Assembly (NCBI GenBank): GCA_038659295.1
Contig: JASNGC010000003.1
Span: forward strand, 372,001 to 436,000
DNA: 64,000 nucleotides
Direction: 5' to 3'
From: Enterocytospora artemiae
Lineage: Eukaryota; Microsporidia
Within the stretch, counting starts at the first letter, position 1. Every line of letters starts with the position of its first letter. Below the pieces are notes generated by a model, which was not told the DNA's origin, searched no databases, and saw only the letters and a program-made list of their open reading frames with translations. Below, one piece after another: positions 46,610 to 56,327 of the stretch. A program made the position numbers and the translations under genes.

Positions 46610-47539
46610 TCAAATAAATTCTTTGATTTTTTCAAAAACTTCATCGAAGCCTACTGTGGAATTGATAAGCTCACTCAGAACTTGTCTAAAATGTTTATTA
46701 TGTGCCCTTCCTTTCTGTAGATTGTTGAGTGGATGTAGAATTTGGAACCGAGAGTAGGGAAGCATGTATGCAACATGAAGATAAGATTGTATTGCCAGCC
46801 TCAACTTATAAAGGTACTCGTTTGATGGATCTAGCAGCTGATTGAATATATTAATATTTTCAACAGCATGCCGGCCAATCATTACTCCATCCAAATTATT
46901 GATGTTTGCCGTATCTCTAACACCTCCATTAAGGAATATTTTCAGGTCCGGCCTCTCAGACTTAATTTGATAGACAAAATCATAGTTTAACTCCGGAATG
47001 TTTCTGTTGTGTTTGGGACTGACACCATTTAGCCAACATTTCCTAGCATGTACATAGAAATACGTGCATTTTGTTTGATTAGAAATAAAATTTATGAATC
47101 CAGAAAAAAATTCGTAGGAATCCATATCATCAACCCCCGTTCGAATCTTCAAAGACAGTACAATTCCTGTACAATCATACACTTCGTTTATGATTTCAGC
47201 CACTAGATCCCGTTTAAGCATTAGAATGGCTCCAAACATTCCCTTTTGGACTCTTTTGGATGGACAACCACAGTTCAGATTAAACGTCTTCCAACCCAAC
47301 CTAACAAGTCGTTTAACCGCCTCTGCAATATTCTTCGGATCGGATCCACCTATTTGAACAATGGTTTGGGCACTTGGAGGACCAAGCAAATACTGTAGCT
47401 TCTCTTCAGACACATTCACAACAGTATTGGAAACAATCATTTCCGTGAATAAAATTACATCTGGGGATATTAATCCCATTAGTCTTCTGAATGCAGGCGT
47501 AGTTACTTTGAGCATTGGTGCCAAGCTTAGCTCGATCAT
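46610..47539 (-). CDS. tRNA-dihydrouridine synthase, bacterial DusA-like
   Basis: An FMN enzyme reducing uridine to dihydrouridine in tRNA D-loops. The 309-residue TIM-barrel shows LAPMLKVT, LFTEMI, IVQIGGSDP, FNLNCGCPSKRVQKGMFGAILM with the catalytic Cys, LKIRTGVDD, HARKCWLNGVSPKHNR and FLNGGV, then VMIGR. DSYEFF and HARK.WL.G.SPK.NR are marks of the bacterial and plastid DusA subfamily rather than the fungal Dus1-4 types, so transfer from a bacterium is a good possibility. ATCCCAA just before the ATG shows that the gene uses the host's start signal and is integrated. Base use does not stand out by eye. Confidence 0.9.
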   Translation of the reverse strand: MIELSLAPMLKVTTPAFRRLMGLISPDVILFTEMIVSNTVVNVSEEKLQYLLGPPSAQTIVQIGGSDPKNIAEAVKRLVRLGWKTFNLNCGCPSKRVQKGMFGAILMLKRDLVAEIINEVYDCTGIVLSLKIRTGVDDMDSYEFFSGFINFISNQTKCTYFYVHARKCWLNGVSPKHNRNIPELNYDFVYQIKSERPDLKIFLNGGVRDTANINNLDGVMIGRHAVENINIFNQLLDPSNEYLYKLRLAIQSYLHVAYMLPYSRFQILHPLNNLQKGRAHNKHFRQVLSELINSTVGFDEVFEKIKEFI

Positions 47540-47868
47540 TTGGGATAAGTTTTTGACACCGAAAAAATTTGAAAAAATAAAGATATTGAAGTATTCATAC
47601 CATGACGATAAAGTTTCCCCGAGGATTCAGCACATAATAAGGACTTTCCAAATTAAAAACTCTGGATTCAGCCAGCAAAACGAAACATGGAATAAATACC
47701 GGATACTGACTTACAATAACTTTATTGGAAGAGTTCATTTGTATTTTAACAATGAATATTGGCACTACTTCTTGGCATTGTATATTTATCAGTTGCAATG
47801 TCATGAACAAATCGTAGCATGGCAATCTTTGAAATTAATTTACTTGATCGGAATTTTCTATGCAGGAT
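47540..47868. other. Gap between Dus and Bre1 genes
   Basis: About 330 bases without a supported gene. It lies between the Dus start and the 3' end of Bre1. A 69-codon minus-strand frame from an ATG near 47804 and a plus-strand open stretch lack start signals and homology. Confidence 0.35.
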
Positions 47869-49341
47869 CTAATGTGGAAAGTATATCCTCATCAGATCAT
47901 CCTTAACAAATTCTATGGCACAGGTGGGACATCCCCTAATCCTCGATTTAATTCTACTATTAATACATTTCTCACAATAGCAGTGCCCACACTTCAGAAT
48001 TACGGTATCTCGAAAGTTATCATTGCACAAGTTGCAGTTGAGAATCTGCCGGATCCCCTCTAAGTGCTCTATATCTTCGAGAATATCCTTGTTCGTAATA
48101 ACAGACTTGTACGACTCGATCTGTGAAACCAATCTGGCTATTTCCAGTTGTTTTTTTTGGTTATCCATGGTAACCTCCCTGTTCTTTTCCGCTTCACTAA
48201 GATATGCTATATTGTGTCTCTTCAGCTCACCCTTTGCTGCACTTAAAGAATGCTCCATCTTCCGCAACTCCGAAGACATCTGATTAATCTTCTTCATGGC
48301 ATCATTCAATTTTTTTCTACATTCCTCACCTGTTATCTCCTCAAGCTTCTTGGCTTCTAATGCAAGGTTTTCCTTGACTTGATTTAGCAGCTCCTCTTGC
48401 TTCTCCAGCGTCTTTTCCTTCCTTTCCAGAAATTTCTTTTCATTTGCAAAAGCTGCTATCTTTTTATTCAGGGAATTGTTTCTTTGATTTTTCTCGGAGA
48501 TTTTCTCCACAAATTCCTTATTCTCGAGTTGAAGAGCTTCAAATGCTTTGGAAATCGACTTTAGCTCCATCAATATAACTGAATTGTCAAATTTTGCTTC
48601 ATCAATCTGCGATATTCTTGAATTCCTAATCTTGTCTTCGCAAATTCCCACGTGTCCCTTGAGCATCATTTTTTCTTCCTCCAACACTTTAATACTCATC
48701 GTATTCTCATAGTTCATCTTTTCCAGCTCAGAAACTGCATTTTTCATTCTCTCCAGCTCCTTCAAACGGTCTGACAACTCCATGGAAACCTTTGAAAAGT
48801 TCAGAAATAACTGATCGGATTCGTATTTGGATTTTAGATGATGATACTCCTTCTTTATAAACTCATTGTTGGCCTTTAGTGTATTTATTTCACCTTGGCC
48901 TTCCAACTTTACAAGTTCAAGAGATTTGGTAATCTTGGTCAGATTGTCCTTCAGACTAGATATTTCCCTTTCATAATAATCCAGATCTATAACTTGTTTA
49001 ATAACCACCTCTGCACCCGAATCTTCAACCTTCATCTTCTTACTTTCATAATTATATAACTCACACTTCAAATTATCTATAATTCCCTCTAACTCAAAAA
49101 CCCTATCATTTCTTTCCTTTAAGATCTGCTTTGCATCCTTCTCGCCCCATTTGTTTCCACCAGCTGTCTCCGGAACAAGATTGGATTCAAAAAGAGCTTT
49201 ACGTCTCTTAAATTCTGCAAAAATTGCATCCTTCTTCCTACTTACAAGGTGTTTTTCAGAAAACATCTTTAAAAGTGTTCTGTAGATTTCTTTTAGGGCC
49301 TTCTTCGGTAATCTCTCAACCAATCCCTTGACTTTTGCCAT
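47869..49341 (-). CDS. BRE1: Bre1-like RING E3 ligase (histone H2B)
   Basis: Bre1 with Rad6 monoubiquitinates histone H2B during transcription. The 490-residue protein is almost entirely coiled coil (about 70-430), ending in a C3HC4 RING: CNLCNDNFRDTVILKCGHCYCEKCI, then RGCPTCAIEF, with the short C-terminal tail VKDDLMRIYF that resembles Bre1's end. This coiled-coil plus terminal RING layout is diagnostic. It is shorter than yeast Bre1 (about 700). CCCC three bases before the ATG confirms the start. Confidence 0.85.
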   Translation of the reverse strand: MAKVKGLVERLPKKALKEIYRTLLKMFSEKHLVSRKKDAIFAEFKRRKALFESNLVPETAGGNKWGEKDAKQILKERNDRVFELEGIIDNLKCELYNYESKKMKVEDSGAEVVIKQVIDLDYYEREISSLKDNLTKITKSLELVKLEGQGEINTLKANNEFIKKEYHHLKSKYESDQLFLNFSKVSMELSDRLKELERMKNAVSELEKMNYENTMSIKVLEEEKMMLKGHVGICEDKIRNSRISQIDEAKFDNSVILMELKSISKAFEALQLENKEFVEKISEKNQRNNSLNKKIAAFANEKKFLERKEKTLEKQEELLNQVKENLALEAKKLEEITGEECRKKLNDAMKKINQMSSELRKMEHSLSAAKGELKRHNIAYLSEAEKNREVTMDNQKKQLEIARLVSQIESYKSVITNKDILEDIEHLEGIRQILNCNLCNDNFRDTVILKCGHCYCEKCINSRIKSRIRGCPTCAIEFVKDDLMRIYFPH

Positions 49342-49575
49342 TTGTGGGGTTTAAAATAACTAAAGTAATTTCTGCAAAAAGCACAGAGATACTGGACTGA
49401 GGCTTAATATAAGCTGTTTCAAGTACACTTGCTGCATACTAACAAGTATTGGATCCTCACATCTATTTTCATGCTAATATTTCTTGCCTCCAATCAACAA
49501 CCTCCACTGATAGATTGAAATTCCTGGAGAAATAAATTTGTTATAAGATGGAAAATTTTGAACTTTTTTTACCGT

Positions 49576-50427
49576 ATGTTTGAATGTAGAATAGTCAACA
49601 GTAAAATCTCAGAAGGAATGAACGTTGTTGTAAAAATCACAAACATTAAAAATGGAATTATCATTGCAGAGATGATCGAATACGGGAATACAGAGGGAAT
49701 GATTTTCCCGGGAGAATTAAGTAAGAAGAGAATTAAAAACATTGGGCAAGTTACCAAATTGGGAAAGATCGAGGTTTGCCAAGTTGTTAAGATCGATGGG
49801 AAGGATATCGACCTGAGTATTCGCCGGGTTGAGTCTGCTGATAAATTAAAAACCATGGATCTTTTTAAGAAGAACAAGATTGCCTATTCGATTATGGACA
49901 AGAGTGCCAAACTGCTAAATAAGAAGGTATCAGATCTGTATATCGAAAAGGGATATGCCATGAGCGAAGAGTATGGGAGCTTATACAATTATTTTGCTAA
50001 ATTAAAGGAGGAATCGGCAGATTCTTCCAACTTGGACAAGTATGAAAGAGCCTTTATGGAGATTATTGAGATGAGATACAAGACATCAAAATACAAGATT
50101 AGAGCCGATATTGATGTTTATTGCAGCAGATTTGATGGTGTTTCACTGGTTAAGGAAGCACTGTCTAAAGGCGCCGAGGTTGATACGCAGATAGAAATAC
50201 AGTTGCTGAACACCCCTACATATTCAGTGTCGTATACTACAGCAGATAAGGAGAAGGGAATTGGACTGGTTAATTCGGCACTTGAATCCATAAAGACTTC
50301 CATTGAATCGCTAAAAGGGGAGTATCACCTAATGTCAGCGCCCCAAGTTTTCGGAGAGAAATCAAAGCACAATGTGCTAAAAGTGGAAAATGAGGATGAT
50401 GACGATGAGGAGTCAAGCAGTGATTAA
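49576..50427 (+). CDS. SUI2: Translation initiation factor eIF2 alpha
   Basis: Subunit of the ternary complex that brings initiator tRNA to the 40S. The S1 domain (about 10-85) has the GMIFPGELSKKRIKNI segment, in which the Ser of ELS occupies the regulatory phosphorylation site (Ser51), so the target of eIF2 kinases is kept. A helical domain and the alpha-beta C-domain (IRADIDVYC, LNTPTYSVSYTT) follow, with an acidic Asp/Glu tail. The length of 283 is close to normal. The start is corrected to 49576. The frame's first codon (49558) is a TTG, while TTTTTACC lies four bases before this ATG. Confidence 0.95.
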   Translation: MFECRIVNSKISEGMNVVVKITNIKNGIIIAEMIEYGNTEGMIFPGELSKKRIKNIGQVTKLGKIEVCQVVKIDGKDIDLSIRRVESADKLKTMDLFKKNKIAYSIMDKSAKLLNKKVSDLYIEKGYAMSEEYGSLYNYFAKLKEESADSSNLDKYERAFMEIIEMRYKTSKYKIRADIDVYCSRFDGVSLVKEALSKGAEVDTQIEIQLLNTPTYSVSYTTADKEKGIGLVNSALESIKTSIESLKGEYHLMSAPQVFGEKSKHNVLKVENEDDDDEESSSD

Positions 50428-50624
50428 ATTTTTGGAGTCATATTAAACTCTAAGCTTTGATAGGGCCTGTCCATCTTCGAGAAATGGAGTTCTTTTTGTT
50501 TTCACACAACCTGAGACTATACATGGCCATATGTTTTTATGGATACACCATTCAGAGCATTTCTGTGGTGCTGGTTATTTTCTTGGTCCTATTGGTGTTA
50601 TTCTTAAAATCTTTTTTACCCATC

Positions 50625-53600
50625 ATGAAGATTTTAAAACAAAGAAACGGATACTTCATTGATATACGGAAGAAGGCATTCAAAGGCTATACTGAGATCC
50701 ATATAAAGAGAATACCAGAAGAGGTTTCGGTGTATTTAACCAGCTGTTGTATTGAGGTCGAAACGGTGGTTGTTGTTGGCCAGAAGTTTCAGCTGGTTCC
50801 AAAATTTTACAGAAATGGCAAAGTTGTTGAAAATTGTGATTTGGCCAGTGGGTTTGAGGTTTTGCTACCAAAAACATTCAACCAAATGGATTTTATACTT
50901 CGAGTTTGCTTCAATCCTTCTGTAAACAACCCAAATTTGATATTCTACAGGCCTGTTGGTTCAGATGATTCTCATAGGGAGCTCCTGGCTCTAAATCCCT
51001 CATATGCATGTCCATATATCCAAGGTGTTACGGACATAGAGCTGGTTTATATTCTGCCAAATGCAAGGGATCTGGAAATAGTCTCCTCGGGAATATTTGT
51101 TTCTTTTAAGGAAAAATCAGAGAGTGTTATATATGTTTACGAGGCCAAAAATACTAACCCTGCACACATTGCGTTTTCTGTCGGTACATTTAACAAGCAC
51201 ACAGTTGATGAGGATTCTCATGTATTTCTGCCATCCATGTTTGAGGCTGACCTGAGTGAATTTATTTTCGATGTCCAGAACATCATAAAATTCATTAAAA
51301 ACTTTGCAACCTTGGACTCCACATCCATACTGTTTACTATGAATGTGGTTGAGCATACCACAAGAAAAAATATCATTGTCATAAGATACGATTCATTGGG
51401 TCGTCCCAGAGACATCGAACTGAATCTGAGCCTGAAGAGTATCCTGTGTGATAGTATTTCAGAGCTGGTCTTCATGTACCTGAATTTCAATAGAATTGAT
51501 TCGTGGATTTTTCAGGGACTTGCTGGGTATGTTTCGGATATTTCTCTGAGATACCTGCTGGGCAACAATGAATTTTTGTATAGGTATCATGCAGATAGGG
51601 AATATGTTATTAACAATGATGTGGTTGAACCTCCTCTGTTCTATCCCGAAAGGAGTGAGTCAGATTACCGGTCCAAGTTTTTTAAAACAAAGTCCAAAAT
51701 GGTTTTCCATTGTATGAATTCCCAGCTAAGTTCGGCGTTTATTAAAAAGATTATTGTTGCAATTATTAAATTGAAAATCAACGATTCAAAGATGGGTAAG
51801 CCAGAGTGTGGGAGCAGAAGTTGTGAGAATAGCTACAATAAGATCGATGGTGATCAAAGATTTAGTAAGATTAAGATTGAAATTCGTGGAAGAACAGGTT
51901 CAAATGCAGCTAGTGAATCCAAAAAGACAAAGTTTTCCCTGGATGAGTCTGAGCATTCTCTATCAAACAATAGTTCCGAAATGAAGAACATGGAAGCCAA
52001 AATCATTAGCTCCCCAATACTGAACACAGAGTCCCAGGAAAAAACAGCAGGTCTTTTGAAACCCTCTCCCAAGAATATTCCAAAGGTTGTTATTAGGAAA
52101 CACAGTATAATAGACAACATTCTAGCAAATAACTACACAATTAACGACTGTGAGGAATCATTTACTCCATTTTTTATAAAGATTGTTAAAGACTCCTCAG
52201 GAAAGGAACTGAAGCAGTTTTTTGACTTTTATATTTTCAACCCAGGCCTCTTAAAAATTGATATCTTCATGAAGATCAACACAAAGAAAAATTCAGTTAC
52301 TCTTTCCTGCAGAGAGACTTCAACAACCTTGTTAAAAACCGACAACAAATCCTTCTTAGAGAATTTGAAGATAAAGTCCTATGAAAGTGATGGGACATTT
52401 CTGCATAAGATAACAACCGATAAGCCTTGTACTTATTTCTACCACAAAAAGACAGAAACGGGAGGGATTTTGTTTATAAGGGCAGACTATAAACGAGAAC
52501 ATCTAATCAAGTGCAGCATTCACCAGTCTGATTACATGTTTATTGAACAGTTGGCAGAAAAAAATGTCCTAGGCCAAATTGAAGCCATTGATTCGTTCAA
52601 AAACAAGGCAGGAACCAAGTCAATTGAGGCTATGGAAAGGTTGCTGGAGGATAGTCATACTTTTTATAGGATTAAATGCAGAATTCTAAACTGCCTAAAG
52701 GACATTCGAATTCCTCTGGAATCCCTGGGTGCCCTGGAGAATCCACAGAATATTTCACCTAATAATCCAGCACCTACAGTATCCTTCTCGTACAATGGAA
52801 TAATGAGACTGATTCAGTATTTCATTAAGCTAAGATGTGTTCCGAATTCGACGGTTCTAAAAACAAGTGATTCAGGGCTTGTTAATTTTTTGCTGCAGAA
52901 GTCTATTGTTAAAAATATTTCTGAAATAAGTTATTCAAAAAGTATCAGAAGTGGTTTCGACATGAATTGTGAGAATATTAATGGGTCCACAGAGACGTTT
53001 CTCAAGGATATCAAGGTTGTTGTGGCATTTTTGCACAACATAATCAACTATAATGACAATACAAAAGACCAGTTTGATGACCCGTTCTATCTTTTTAATA
53101 TCATTAATCGACTGACTGTCCATACACTCTACTTAAGTGAAAATTCCATAGAGTGTGATCGAAGCAACATGAATTTTTCGAATATAGCTGATACTGTAGT
53201 TTCAAACCTCAGCCACATTCCAAAAAATATTTCTCATTGTATACAAGAGATAGAAAGGTTTCGAATTTTGGATATGGTATTTCCGAGTGTGAACAATCTA
53301 ATTACGAAATCATGCGTTTTGAGCCTAATTCGCCTGGCTTATAAAGGCAAGATTTCTCTAAAGAGAGAGTATTTGATTAATTTGGCCAAATACCCAAATT
53401 TTTTCAAGCTAAGATTCCTTGCTTTTGAAGGCCTATTGGTTTTATACCCCAATGGCTTGAGTATTGAGGAATTCATCTCGATGAACGACACAGGTTTTGT
53501 TGTTAAACAATTCTTCACCATTGTACTGCGGATGGTTTCGATAGGATTCCAACAGATTATCAGTTTTATATGCCTTAATCTGGAGACCATAAACAGGATT

Positions 53601-55052
53601 TCAGAGATGTTTTGGGGGAATCCAGAAATCAGATTCCTGATTGAGCAGCTGATTCATGCAAAAAATGGTTGTTTGATTCCGGTTGAGGAGTACAATTCGA
53701 TAAAGATAAGAGAAATCAGCAAAAATCTAGAGAACAAAAAAGATTTTACTTTAACGTTTGAACGATCAAATGAAACACGTAGAATCCGAATAGGAGACTA
53801 TAAGGATCTCCAATTTGAGCTCTTCAAAACCAACTTTAGAATTGTACTAAAAGTTCCCAGGAAAAAAGTCAAACAAAAGGGCAAGGTGGTCTTCAAACTG
53901 CGATGTAAAAGAATTGCTCCAAAGAATATCTGTGGGGGATTTATCATCAGAATTAAATCTAGTTGCAGGAAGATCCAATACAGAAACTGTGATATTCCAC
54001 AACTGATTCTGGGCAAATTGAACGAGCACAAAGCATTGGCTAGCATTGAAAAGTTCTTGGCAACGCAGCCAATTCTTAATTTTTATGAGAAACCCCCTGT
54101 TTCTCTAAAATTGATAGAAGCTACATTCAATAAGGAAGACTTTGTAGCCCTTGAGCAAAGTAAAGATAATACTATATGTGACACTGCAAGCCATGCAAAC
54201 CGCAGATGTCTCTGTAATTTTGTAGATAACATCACCAACACGCTTAGATATGTAATAGCCTATGCATCTATAAATTCCAAACTGCATCTGGGTGCCAAAA
54301 CTCTCTTTAATATTGTGGAGAAGACGGTTTTCCAATATCAGTTGATTCCAGCAAGCGTCTCCAGAATGAATAAGTCAATTCTAAAGAGCTGCATTGATTT
54401 CTTTATCGAAGTCTATGAAGACCCACAATTCGAGGTATTTAAAAATCCAGTCTCATTGGACGAGTTTAAGAACTATCTGGACTTTGTTAGAATTTCGATG
54501 TGTCTAAACACTGTTAGAGATAGGCTATTTTCAGAACACATCCAACGGGAAGAATTGGACAACGAGCTTGGTAACAGAAACAACAGTGGAAGGGATTTTG
54601 AAAATACCAATGAGATGCCGATCAATCGGGAGATTTCGCCAGAGAAAATCTTTTATAAAAGTTTTGATGCATTTTTCTACGATATTGAGAGAATCTCCCT
54701 GAATTGTAAATATTTCAACAGTAAGGATTCAGAGATTTATAGGACAGCATCTATTTTACAAGAAAGACTATATGCTTTTCGAAACTCCCTTATCTTGCAG
54801 ACTTCCTCGTCAAAAGAGATTCTTTCGGAGATTTTCCTGTATGTCAATACCCCCAACGCAGATTTTGATGTTGATGCCACCACTATGAGAACATGGTACG
54901 AAATAGAGGAACTATTGCAAAGTTTAAAGAAAAAGTATTCTCGATACTCCAACAATGGCAAGGTATTACTTTCTAAGCTGGGAGAGGCAAGAAGATTGAT
55001 TGAGGGATATTTTTCAGTAACTTCGGGGAGAATTTTTAAAGTTATTGATTAA
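50625..55052 (+). CDS. TAF2: TFIID subunit TAF2 with C-terminal bromodomain
   Basis: A 1475-residue TFIID component that contacts promoter DNA. The N-terminal two-thirds has the M1-aminopeptidase-like TAF2 fold: KKAFKGYTEIHI near the start, HIAFSVGTF, SISELVFMY, SWIFQGLAGYVSD, but no HExxH zinc site, as expected for TAF2. An Ala/HEAT-like helical part follows. Residues about 1260-1385 look like a bromodomain (FYDIERISLNCKYFNSKDSEIY), an addition not present in yeast Taf2. The start is corrected to 50625: TTTTTTACCC precedes it, and the upstream open frame would put a membrane helix on a nuclear protein. Confidence 0.85.
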   Translation: MKILKQRNGYFIDIRKKAFKGYTEIHIKRIPEEVSVYLTSCCIEVETVVVVGQKFQLVPKFYRNGKVVENCDLASGFEVLLPKTFNQMDFILRVCFNPSVNNPNLIFYRPVGSDDSHRELLALNPSYACPYIQGVTDIELVYILPNARDLEIVSSGIFVSFKEKSESVIYVYEAKNTNPAHIAFSVGTFNKHTVDEDSHVFLPSMFEADLSEFIFDVQNIIKFIKNFATLDSTSILFTMNVVEHTTRKNIIVIRYDSLGRPRDIELNLSLKSILCDSISELVFMYLNFNRIDSWIFQGLAGYVSDISLRYLLGNNEFLYRYHADREYVINNDVVEPPLFYPERSESDYRSKFFKTKSKMVFHCMNSQLSSAFIKKIIVAIIKLKINDSKMGKPECGSRSCENSYNKIDGDQRFSKIKIEIRGRTGSNAASESKKTKFSLDESEHSLSNNSSEMKNMEAKIISSPILNTESQEKTAGLLKPSPKNIPKVVIRKHSIIDNILANNYTINDCEESFTPFFIKIVKDSSGKELKQFFDFYIFNPGLLKIDIFMKINTKKNSVTLSCRETSTTLLKTDNKSFLENLKIKSYESDGTFLHKITTDKPCTYFYHKKTETGGILFIRADYKREHLIKCSIHQSDYMFIEQLAEKNVLGQIEAIDSFKNKAGTKSIEAMERLLEDSHTFYRIKCRILNCLKDIRIPLESLGALENPQNISPNNPAPTVSFSYNGIMRLIQYFIKLRCVPNSTVLKTSDSGLVNFLLQKSIVKNISEISYSKSIRSGFDMNCENINGSTETFLKDIKVVVAFLHNIINYNDNTKDQFDDPFYLFNIINRLTVHTLYLSENSIECDRSNMNFSNIADTVVSNLSHIPKNISHCIQEIERFRILDMVFPSVNNLITKSCVLSLIRLAYKGKISLKREYLINLAKYPNFFKLRFLAFEGLLVLYPNGLSIEEFISMNDTGFVVKQFFTIVLRMVSIGFQQIISFICLNLETINRISEMFWGNPEIRFLIEQLIHAKNGCLIPVEEYNSIKIREISKNLENKKDFTLTFERSNETRRIRIGDYKDLQFELFKTNFRIVLKVPRKKVKQKGKVVFKLRCKRIAPKNICGGFIIRIKSSCRKIQYRNCDIPQLILGKLNEHKALASIEKFLATQPILNFYEKPPVSLKLIEATFNKEDFVALEQSKDNTICDTASHANRRCLCNFVDNITNTLRYVIAYASINSKLHLGAKTLFNIVEKTVFQYQLIPASVSRMNKSILKSCIDFFIEVYEDPQFEVFKNPVSLDEFKNYLDFVRISMCLNTVRDRLFSEHIQREELDNELGNRNNSGRDFENTNEMPINREISPEKIFYKSFDAFFYDIERISLNCKYFNSKDSEIYRTASILQERLYAFRNSLILQTSSSKEILSEIFLYVNTPNADFDVDATTMRTWYEIEELLQSLKKKYSRYSNNGKVLLSKLGEARRLIEGYFSVTSGRIFKVID

Positions 55053-55128
55053 AGTGATTATTTATTATTGGTCTTATCTGTTCTGATTCTAGTGATTTAC
55101 TTATAATGCTCTAGTATTTGGTGATGTT

Positions 55129-55563
55129 ATGTTTCTTGGGAAACACCACATACTTGATCCAAAAATTTTAATCCTCTTAAGTATGCTGTCCACTCGAAAA
55201 GAAATGGAGCGTTGTTTTGAGAACCAGTCCATCGGAAGTTATTCCGATTCAAGCGAAAACACTTTAGATGAGTCTATTTTTTTGTTACAGAGAGAATCAT
55301 CGAGATTTGACCGGATTAAACAGCAAGAGGACATTCGTCGTAAGAACCATTCAGACAAAGTTAAGGGATACAGTTATATTCAGAGGCTTGGTATCAGAGA
55401 TATGAAGTTACTGAAGATATATATCGGCTTATTATCTGAAATGAGGCTGCTAGAAGACGAAAATATTATGAATGATCTCATAGACAGTATTCTAGGATCC
55501 ACATTTTGTGAAACAACAGAAGCTATCTTAACCAATGGAGTGCTATGTACACGAAAAGTATGA
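55129..55563 (+). CDS. Hypothetical protein at the edge of a remnant patch
   Basis: A 144-residue frame with an ATG start. It is polar and Glu/Ser-rich in the middle (about 30-80) with a helical C-terminal part (about 85-130). No CCC signal precedes either in-frame Met (55129 or 55183). It is unrelated by eye to the V-ATPase fragment that follows. It may be a true small gene, or part of the decaying DNA that extends to 57.7 kb. Confidence 0.4.
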   Translation: MFLGKHHILDPKILILLSMLSTRKEMERCFENQSIGSYSDSSENTLDESIFLLQRESSRFDRIKQQEDIRRKNHSDKVKGYSYIQRLGIRDMKLLKIYIGLLSEMRLLEDENIMNDLIDSILGSTFCETTEAILTNGVLCTRKV

Positions 55564-55777
55564 CAAGTTAGAGTTTGCAAATAACTACGTAGATGAGTGT
55601 TATTATATACTATCTCTATTTGTTCAATAAATTTTTATCTACAAATCATGATATTTTAAAGCTTAGTTGTGAAAAGGATACAATAAGGAGATAAATTGGC
55701 AACAGCTATACTTTCCTTATCTTTTCATTTTTCAGTACTATGAAGTAATTTTTCGTCAATATATTTATATTTCCTGG

Positions 55778-56191
55778 ATGTTTTTCACAAAGCCCATGTA
55801 CCTGATAGGTAAAAGAAAAGTACGAAGTGATCAGATGCTTGATTTATGGATAAATTCTGGAATTCACACAATTGAGTTTGGGCTTGGACTTATTTCAAAC
55901 ACAAGCTCATATCTAAGACTTTGGGCAGTTTCACTGGCTCATGTCCAGCTGACATCAGTTCTGCATCAATTTACCATAGGGAATGAGAGTTGGATTTGGG
56001 CAATCTGTCTCAGCCCAGTTTATGTTGTAGCCACCATGCTCTTGCTGATAGGTCTTGAAGGGCTTAGCTCATGCTTGCATGCATTGCGACTAAACTGGAT
56101 TGAGTTTTTTTCAAAATTCTACTCTGGTGGAGGAGAGGCGTTTGAGCCTCTGTCTTTTAAATTAACATACGAGCAGCTACATGATTTGTAA
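55778..56191 (+). pseudogene. C-terminal fragment of V-ATPase subunit a
   Basis: Only the last 137 residues of the proton-pump membrane subunit a (Vph1/Stv1; normally about 800) are here. The essential helix is conserved: HTIEFGLGLISNTSSYLRLWAVSLAHVQL, including the key Arg of YLRLW, and the end SCLHALRLNWIEFFSKFY, then FEPLSF. Upstream the frame remains open to 55673 and still resembles the preceding helix (ISWMFFTKPMYL), but has no ATG there and then a stop. No CCC signal is present. The rest of the gene is absent from the window, so this is most likely a truncated copy left by rearrangement. A split-gene explanation is less likely. Confidence 0.65.
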
Positions 56192-56327
56192 TAGCAGGAA
56201 CTTGTAACAACATACAGCTATACTGGTGATTGACTTCCAGCTATTTATAAAACATTATTATTGATACCAACTGTAGTAATCATTGAACACACCAATAAAT
56301 TATAAATTGTCTCTTTTGGATCCCCTT

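Noticed and set aside
47361..47906. 181-codon plus-strand ORF across the Dus gene start
   Set aside because: First half is the shadow of the Dus gene, the second half has no start or homology.
49380..49400. CACAGAGATACTGG as a U6 snRNA core
   Set aside because: Only partial similarity, and no flanking U6 stem is present.
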